Shown: one piece after another, positions 5,901-6,964 of the stretch
Position numbering within the stretch: position 1 is the first letter of the stretch
Layout of the letters: every line of letters begins with the position of its first letter
Source of the DNA: Eubacteriales Family XIII. Incertae Sedis bacterium
GTDB lineage: Bacteria > Bacillota > Clostridia > Peptostreptococcales > Anaerovoracaceae
Direction: 5' to 3'
Assembly: GCA_031276775.1 (NCBI GenBank)
Contig: JAISML010000036.1
Span: 1 to 6,964 of the forward strand
Length of the DNA stretch: 6,964 bases
Notes under the pieces: generated by a model
Told to the model about the DNA's origin: nothing
Seen by the model: the letters and a program-made list of their open reading frames with translations, nothing else
Databases searched by the model: none
Program-made: the position numbers and the translations under genes

Positions 5901-6964
5901 AAACACAATGTGGTGTTCGTGGATTGGGACAACAGCGACATCGCGATCGGAGAATTCGAGTACGGCGACATCCTGACCGTTGACAATGTGCCGGAAAAGG
6001 AGGGCAGTTCCTTTTCCGGCTGGATCACGCCGGAAGGCGAGGACGCGATCGAGGTGACGCGGAACATGATTGTGACCGCAAAATACGATTTGAACAGCTA
6101 TACCGTCAGGTTCCTCGATTGGGACGGCGCGCCGATCAGCGAGCAAACCGTAAAATACGGCGAGGCGGCCGAAGCGCCGCAGATCGGCAATCCGCCGCAG
6201 AGCGATATGCTGTTCAAGAGCTGGAACGGATTCGGCGCACATGAATTCGTAATCGAAGATCTGACGGTAAGCCCGATTCCGATGTTCGCGGAAACGGTGG
6301 CCTCCCCCGTCATAAGCCTTGCGTCCGGCGATTACAGCGGATCGCAAACCGTGACATTGAGCTGCAACACCCTCGGAGCGAAGATTCTTTTTACCGTCGA
6401 CGGTACCGTTCCCGAATATATAAACACCGAATACGGACCGGTCATAAACGGCAACCAATACTATTCGCCCATAACGGTTTCGGAGGATACAACCCTGCTT
6501 GCGATGGCGTTTGCCGACGGGAAAAACGACAGCGAATTGGCGATGGGATTGTACAATATCGATGCGGGCGCCCTGCCCGTCGTCGCGCCCGTAACGGCCG
6601 ATCCGCCGAGCGGAGAGGTGACGAGCGGCACGGCCATAAGCCTCTCTGCGGCCACTGCGGGCGCGACGATCCGCTACACGACGGACGGCAGCGAGCCGAC
6701 GGAAACGAGCGCCGTCTACACCGGCCCGATTGAGCTTTTCGCGGACGCGACGATCAAAGCAAAGGCGTTCAAGGCGGATATGGAAGCGAGCGAAACTTCG
6801 GCGTTTGTCTATACCGTGACAAATCCCGCCGAACCGCCGGTCGATCCGGATGTCCCGGCGGTGATCGTGGGCAATGTTTCGGGAAATCCGGGCGACGAAG
6901 TGATCGTGCCCATCGCCTTGGCGAACAACCCGGGGATCGCGGGATTTACGTATGCGTTGAATTT
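2982..6964 (+). CDS. Giant secreted modular protein: Cys-His peptidase-like domain, InlB-type repeats, CHB_HEX domains, cohesin (3' end missing)
   Basis: The frame stays open for 1327 codons to the right edge. Residues 1-~28 are a signal peptide (MKRKIISIFLTLIMLSALL). Residues ~30-194 look like a papain-fold (CHAP/NlpC-P60-type) domain: Cys58 in GWCGAYVRSQL, His137 in YGHVLFIHAI and Glu153 in VYWSES are the likely catalytic set. After a Pro-rich linker come an FN3-like domain (~199-287) and two InlB-type repeats (292-350, 351-411), each YTVxFxDxxG...YG...GW/DW...ITATY-like. A beta-rich stretch (415-522) leads to a Trp/Tyr-rich region (523-779) with WSDW at 525, 578 and 699-705. A second beta domain (~780-912) precedes three more InlB-type repeats (916-974, 975-1039, 1040-1106). 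Two chitobiase C-terminal-like (CHB_HEX) domains (1108-1194, 1199-1279; second with YTTDGSEPT) lead to the start of a cohesin (~1293 onward, NPGDEVIVPIALANNPGIAGF). The missing end may carry SLH or dockerin modules. A surface enzyme or adhesin acting on peptidoglycan or host glycans is plausible but inferred. The first 194 codons are AT-rich, unlike the rest. Confidence 0.88.
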   Translation, partial: MKRKIISIFLTLIMLSALLPRATEQIVAMSDDQIKSRITSTYAQARSRNGGASFNGWCGAYVRSQLSILGIHDGFGANGTDWYGRFPNGQTSGGYNVLKLPGEDGLRQLVSTYGNEIYNIVVSYPRNPYPELAIYGHVLFIHAIVNGTVYWSESGSFAGVAEGGILTASIENFIRSYKAHNGTAHGMIYFYKNQVPPPAPASASLSPANAAVGAVVTANWSAVGGATDYNVSLICTTNSGYNQSRNGTTGTSATFTLNNPGTYKVSVTAKNSAGASPARESGAIAVHPNSTVTFKDYDGAILKKQSVPYGAGASAPVAPNREGYDFQGWDRGFENITGDTIVTATYKIIKYTVRFLDDKGNILSSQTINYGDAATPPIPVPPDGEVFVDWDSHEYELVKKDLEITASYAWGNPDLPHVVGIDSAARNAERTGYNVVVRLVNYDPQGATRGRVIVALKTEAGKMVASETKTYDLAVLASAPEAIFVPYSGVATTADVSVVGLLDDANTGVPLAGMQTATIDLGLAWSDWSVDPPPEEAGYITESRSEYRYKDKSTTTSSSSTLSGWTRYDAQVTAWGNWSDWQNSSVSTSASREVQTRTVDAQYKTVWKYYRYEYWNTSYNAWYSTYSSSMGGTYQEIVLDSPLSQTGTHSGHASYGAYNYNGRNNTLWWFDSSYSVQTAAAYTQWRYRDAIYTYYFEKWSDWSDWLAGAAPAATESKQVEARTTHRFKSNDIKLTAYNYKRYKYQNLADGKEYYTYNTAYADSMGYPGEWEQKKSYSELPVVETVAGNIALHNGYGEDSWYKADVNAGGNVNAYITHDTLEDTGGTERTISGSVNAPGKLATLLVFRKTNEDPTASQLEYVDQTTLSPNGEYGFTFKTKDEPTGKTGDFLVMLAVEGGKNPVYIGRIEAPLPVYSVVFTDEAGIEIERQSVIEGQSAVLPAAPEKEGHDFAGWDENTTNIRKDLSVAAAYTKKKHNVVFVDWDNSDIAIGEFEYGDILTVDNVPEKEGSSFSGWITPEGEDAIEVTRNMIVTAKYDLNSYTVRFLDWDGAPISEQTVKYGEAAEAPQIGNPPQSDMLFKSWNGFGAHEFVIEDLTVSPIPMFAETVASPVISLASGDYSGSQTVTLSCNTLGAKILFTVDGTVPEYINTEYGPVINGNQYYSPITVSEDTTLLAMAFADGKNDSELAMGLYNIDAGALPVVAPVTADPPSGEVTSGTAISLSAATAGATIRYTTDGSEPTETSAVYTGPIELFADATIKAKAFKADMEASETSAFVYTVTNPAEPPVDPDVPAVIVGNVSGNPGDEVIVPIALANNPGIAGFTYALN

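Noticed and set aside
1649..6964. Dockerin module or CRISPR-like array
   Set aside because: No duplicated DxNxDG-type calcium-loop motif and no regularly spaced identical DNA repeats were seen. The protein repeats are diverged at DNA level.

Overview
The window looks like a chromosomal stretch from a GC-rich, Gram-positive member of the Clostridia (Bacillota), probably a gut or rumen anaerobe. The evidence is the canonical AAGGAGG-type ribosome binding sites, SLH (S-layer homology) cell-wall anchoring, cohesin modules, and a compact tyrosine recombinase of a type familiar from Lachnospiraceae/Oscillospiraceae. This taxonomic call is inference; there is no rRNA or other marker here.

Layout. 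(1) 2-628 (+): the C-terminal part of a DHA2-type MFS drug/solute exporter, cut by the left edge. (2) 629-847: an intergenic stretch with a very good sigma-A promoter pointing right (perfect TATAAT), a doubtful 52-residue basic ORF, and a probable terminator for the next gene. (3) 848-1420 (-): a 190-residue tyrosine recombinase consisting of the catalytic domain only, like FimB/FimE in size. (4) 1421-1648: a 228-base divergent region between the recombinase and a surface-protein gene. It holds a perfect 13-6-13 inverted repeat, a second degenerate copy of the same site in the opposite orientation (19 of 24 bases, identical 6-base spacer), and a UUCG-loop hairpin with a T6 tract between them. 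(5) 1649-2908 (+): a secreted 419-residue protein with one cohesin module and three SLH repeats, the architecture of a small anchoring scaffoldin. (6) 2982-6964 (+, runs off the right edge, at least 1327 residues): a very large secreted modular protein. It has a Cys/His peptidase-like domain, an FN3-like domain, two InlB-type (Listeria-Bacteroides) repeats, a beta-rich segment, a Trp/Tyr-rich WSDW/YRYR region, another beta-rich domain, three more InlB-type repeats, two chitobiase C-terminal-like domains, and the beginning of a second cohesin.

How the parts may work together. The two cohesin-bearing surface proteins are neighbours on the same strand with no clear terminator between them, so they may be co-transcribed and serve as cell-surface docking or display proteins. 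No dockerin is visible in the window. The most interesting signal is the divergent region: a FimB-sized recombinase next to two inverted recombination-like sites that bracket a terminator directly upstream of the surface genes. This is the layout of a phase-variable DNA inversion switch, comparable in logic to fimS/FimB-FimE and to cwpV/RecV. I propose that the cohesin/SLH surface genes may be phase-variable. The repeats are read directly from the sequence; the switching is inference.

A second notable feature is the chimeric composition of the giant gene. Its first roughly 194 codons are AT-rich with many ATA codons, and the rest is strongly GC-rich, with a sharp break at the proline-rich linker after the peptidase-like domain.
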